Source: Saprospiraceae bacterium (GTDB taxonomy: Bacteria > Bacteroidota > Bacteroidia > Chitinophagales > Saprospiraceae). Taken from it: DNA of 15,090 nt. Positions 13,090 through 15,090 of the stretch are shown one piece after another (positions within the stretch are counted from its first letter, which is position 1; each line of letters starts with the position of its first letter). The notes under the pieces were generated by a model. The model was not told where the DNA came from. It worked only from the letters and a program-made list of their open reading frames with translations, and did not search any database. The DNA is taken from NCBI GenBank assembly GCA_013002625.1, contig JABDJE010000308.1, positions 1 to 15,090 of the forward strand, given 5' to 3'. A program made the position numbers and the translations under genes.

Positions 13090-15090
13090 TTGAGCGATCT
13101 TAAAGATCATATTGAATCATTTGAACTTATTAAAGATACATTGTCAGGTGTGCTGAAATCTGATGCTGCGCCTGGAGATAGACTCAAGGCGATATATCAT
13201 TTGTACCAAATCTTACTAGAGAAGATAACTGATAAGGCTCCGATTGGATTTACCAGTCTTTTTGCGCGATTGGTTTACATATTGAATCGGTTAAACATTA
13301 ATCGAAAAGACATAAAGTTACATCATCATTTCAGGCGTTCTATGCCCAATGACGATGAAGCAGTCACCGAAGAATTAATTGCATTGGGGCACTATCTAAT
13401 TTTGAGTCTATTGAGTTTGCTCGAACCCAAGTTAGCTACGCCAGATATTGTCACGCCTCATATCAATCTGGTAGATTCAGGACCGCGAAAAAAATTTATA
13501 CGGAGTCTTCCAGGGGTCGTCGTTGAGCCACCAGATGAACAAGGATATGTTTCGTTCATCTCAGAAGCCGAAGGAGAAGAAAAGATTAAAGCAAAAGTGT
13601 TAATTCCGAAATTTGAACAGCAAGCCAAAATAGTATTTCAACACATAAGCTTACCTGTTCCTGTAAATCTTATTGATTGTGAAGTTCAGGACGATGGATC
13701 GGTTATGGCTAAGGCTTATGTATTAAACCCAGACTTCCTTGTTAGCGTAACAGCTATTGCTGAATGTTTTCAATCTGAAGGCGCATACTCTACAGCCTAT
13801 TTGGTGAAAAAATTGACACCAACTGAACCCACAGTTCACATGTTGATTGGAAATGTGGTAAACTACTTATTGGATGAAATCATCCATCAACCTGAATTGT
13901 CATTCCCCGATATAGCACCATCTTTGTTTGCATTATCTCCAGAGCAATTCTCATTGATGTCGGATATAGATTTAAAGACCTGTATTGATAAGGTCAAAGT
14001 GCATTTCACAAATTTAAAGCGTGTAGTCAATCATGATCTTGCTACAATTGGGATCGATAAAGAGCATACCTATCTTGAACCCAGTTTTTATGCGCCGCAA
14101 TATGGAATTTATGGTCGATTAGATTTGTATCACTATGACCACGAAAAGGATCAAAGCAATATCGTTGAATTAAAGAGTGGTAAACTGTTCAAACCCAATA
14201 GTTATGGATTAAATGAAAACCATTACATCCAAACACTATTATATGATTTGATGATAGAATCTGTCTTGGAAAGTCAGACCAAGTCCAATAATTACATTTT
14301 ATACAGTGCCTTGCCTTCAGAAGGCTTGAAATATGCGCCGAAAGTAAGAGCAAAGCAATACGAAGCATTGTTTGTGAGAAATGACATTCTTATGATAGAG
14401 CACATGCTCTGTCACACAGATGATCATAAATACAACTTTCTCATCGATAAGATAGATCCTGAAAAAATTCCTAAAGGATTCACTTTTACCCAAAGAGATG
14501 CCAAAAGGTTCCATCAGGCATATTCGAAATTGAAGGATTATGAGGTATCTTATTTTCAGGCCTTTGTGGCCTTTGTGAGCAGGGAGTATTACCTCTCAAA
14601 AGTTGGAGAGCAGGGTTTGTACAGCACAAATGGAATGGCATCCTTGTGGTTAAATTCAATTGAAGAGAAAAATGATCAGTTCTCAATATTTACAGATTTA
14701 AAAATTATAGAAAATAATTCTGATCATGTTACACCGACTGTCTCCCTGGCCTTTGCTGATAACTCGAATAGAATTTCCAAATTCAGGGTGGGTGATATAG
14801 TTGTCTTATATCCAGCCGTAAATAATTCAAGGCATATTATCAAACACCAGATTTTCAAGTCCACAATACTGGAACTGAATAACGAAAAAGTGGTCCTACG
14901 ATTGAGAGCGCGACAGAAAAATCCTGAAGTGTTTGAGGCAAACAAAATGTGGCATATCGAAGGCGACAGTCTGGATAGTGGATTTAATCAGCAATTTGGT
15001 GGTTTGTTTGAGTTTATTAATTCTACACAAGAGTACAGAGATATCTGGCTGGGTATTGAACCTCCGGGTCAGCCGCTTTCTATTGAATCC
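13090..15090 (+). CDS. PD-(D/E)XK nuclease, probably N-terminal part of a Dna2-like nuclease-helicase (3' end cut by window)
   Basis: An open frame runs from an in-frame stop at 13045 to the window end. TTG 13090 is the likely start (MSDLKDHIESFELIK); the first in-frame ATG is near 13342, far inside. 667 residues are visible. Nuclease motifs: GRLDLY with Asp345, VELKSGK with Glu360 and Lys362, and a Q-x3-Y (Gln381, Tyr385, IQTLLYDL), the RecB/Dna2/Cas4 PD-(D/E)XK set. Cys226 and Cys441 flank the domain, but no four-Cys iron-sulfur cluster is evident. After it, a helical stretch about 475-540 (FQAFVAFVSREYY, then MASLWLNSIEEKN) and a beta region RISKFRVGDIVVLYP (about 562-577) resemble the link to a superfamily 1 helicase, but no Walker A is in the window, so helicase is inferred. 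Role: DNA-end processing, repair or phage defence. Confidence 0.85.
   Translation, partial: MSDLKDHIESFELIKDTLSGVLKSDAAPGDRLKAIYHLYQILLEKITDKAPIGFTSLFARLVYILNRLNINRKDIKLHHHFRRSMPNDDEAVTEELIALGHYLILSLLSLLEPKLATPDIVTPHINLVDSGPRKKFIRSLPGVVVEPPDEQGYVSFISEAEGEEKIKAKVLIPKFEQQAKIVFQHISLPVPVNLIDCEVQDDGSVMAKAYVLNPDFLVSVTAIAECFQSEGAYSTAYLVKKLTPTEPTVHMLIGNVVNYLLDEIIHQPELSFPDIAPSLFALSPEQFSLMSDIDLKTCIDKVKVHFTNLKRVVNHDLATIGIDKEHTYLEPSFYAPQYGIYGRLDLYHYDHEKDQSNIVELKSGKLFKPNSYGLNENHYIQTLLYDLMIESVLESQTKSNNYILYSALPSEGLKYAPKVRAKQYEALFVRNDILMIEHMLCHTDDHKYNFLIDKIDPEKIPKGFTFTQRDAKRFHQAYSKLKDYEVSYFQAFVAFVSREYYLSKVGEQGLYSTNGMASLWLNSIEEKNDQFSIFTDLKIIENNSDHVTPTVSLAFADNSNRISKFRVGDIVVLYPAVNNSRHIIKHQIFKSTILELNNEKVVLRLRARQKNPEVFEANKMWHIEGDSLDSGFNQQFGGLFEFINSTQEYRDIWLGIEPPGQPLSIES

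Overview
The window reads as chromosomal DNA of a Bacteroidota bacterium, most likely of the Saprospiria/Saprospiraceae kind. The grounds are a type IX secretion sorting domain joined to dockerin-like repeats, a large OMP_b-brl-type TonB-dependent receptor, an OstA-like protein, a SMUG2-type DNA glycosylase, start codons without Shine-Dalgarno sequences, and a promoter with the Bacteroidota pattern TTTG-N19-TATCTTTG in front of rplU. The family assignment is an inference from gene style; no taxonomic marker such as 16S rRNA is present. There are no tRNA or rRNA genes, insertion sequences or CRISPR arrays.

Layout. (1) 3-1727, +: the C-terminal part of a large secreted protein, ended by a clear intrinsic terminator. 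(2) 1850-3540, +: a three-gene unit (YceI-like, OB-fold membrane-anchored, SMUG2-like glycosylase). Its last stop codon overlaps the stop of the convergent gene. (3) 3537-6167, -: a TonB-dependent/OMP_b-brl outer-membrane protein. (4) 6282-9910, +: a tight envelope operon (DUF2007, CAP domain, OstA-like, TPR+SH3-like), closed by a hairpin that also serves the opposite strand. (5) 9968-10929, -: rplU-rpmA, in which L27 carries a C-terminal helix-hairpin-helix domain. (6) 11019-12271, -: one retropepsin-like double aspartyl protease + PDZ gene split in two by a -1 shift at a T TTT TTA heptamer. (7) 12372-12935, -: an unrecognised tail-anchored protein. (8) 13090-15090, +: the N-terminal two thirds or so of a PD-(D/E)XK nuclease, probably of the Dna2-like nuclease-helicase type, running off the window. 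It has no stop inside the window.

How the genes fit together: most are envelope functions (secretion, LPS/outer-membrane assembly, periplasmic proteolysis) mixed with housekeeping translation and DNA repair. The two most notable points are the retropepsin-like gene whose two halves join exactly by -1 slippage at a textbook slippery heptamer (or by one missing T in a homopolymer), and the L27-HhH fusion. In many Bacteroidota, from memory, that domain sits on L21 instead. The nuclease/helicase gene and its divergent tail-anchored neighbour are the least understood part. No clear new defence or mobile system can be demonstrated from this window alone.
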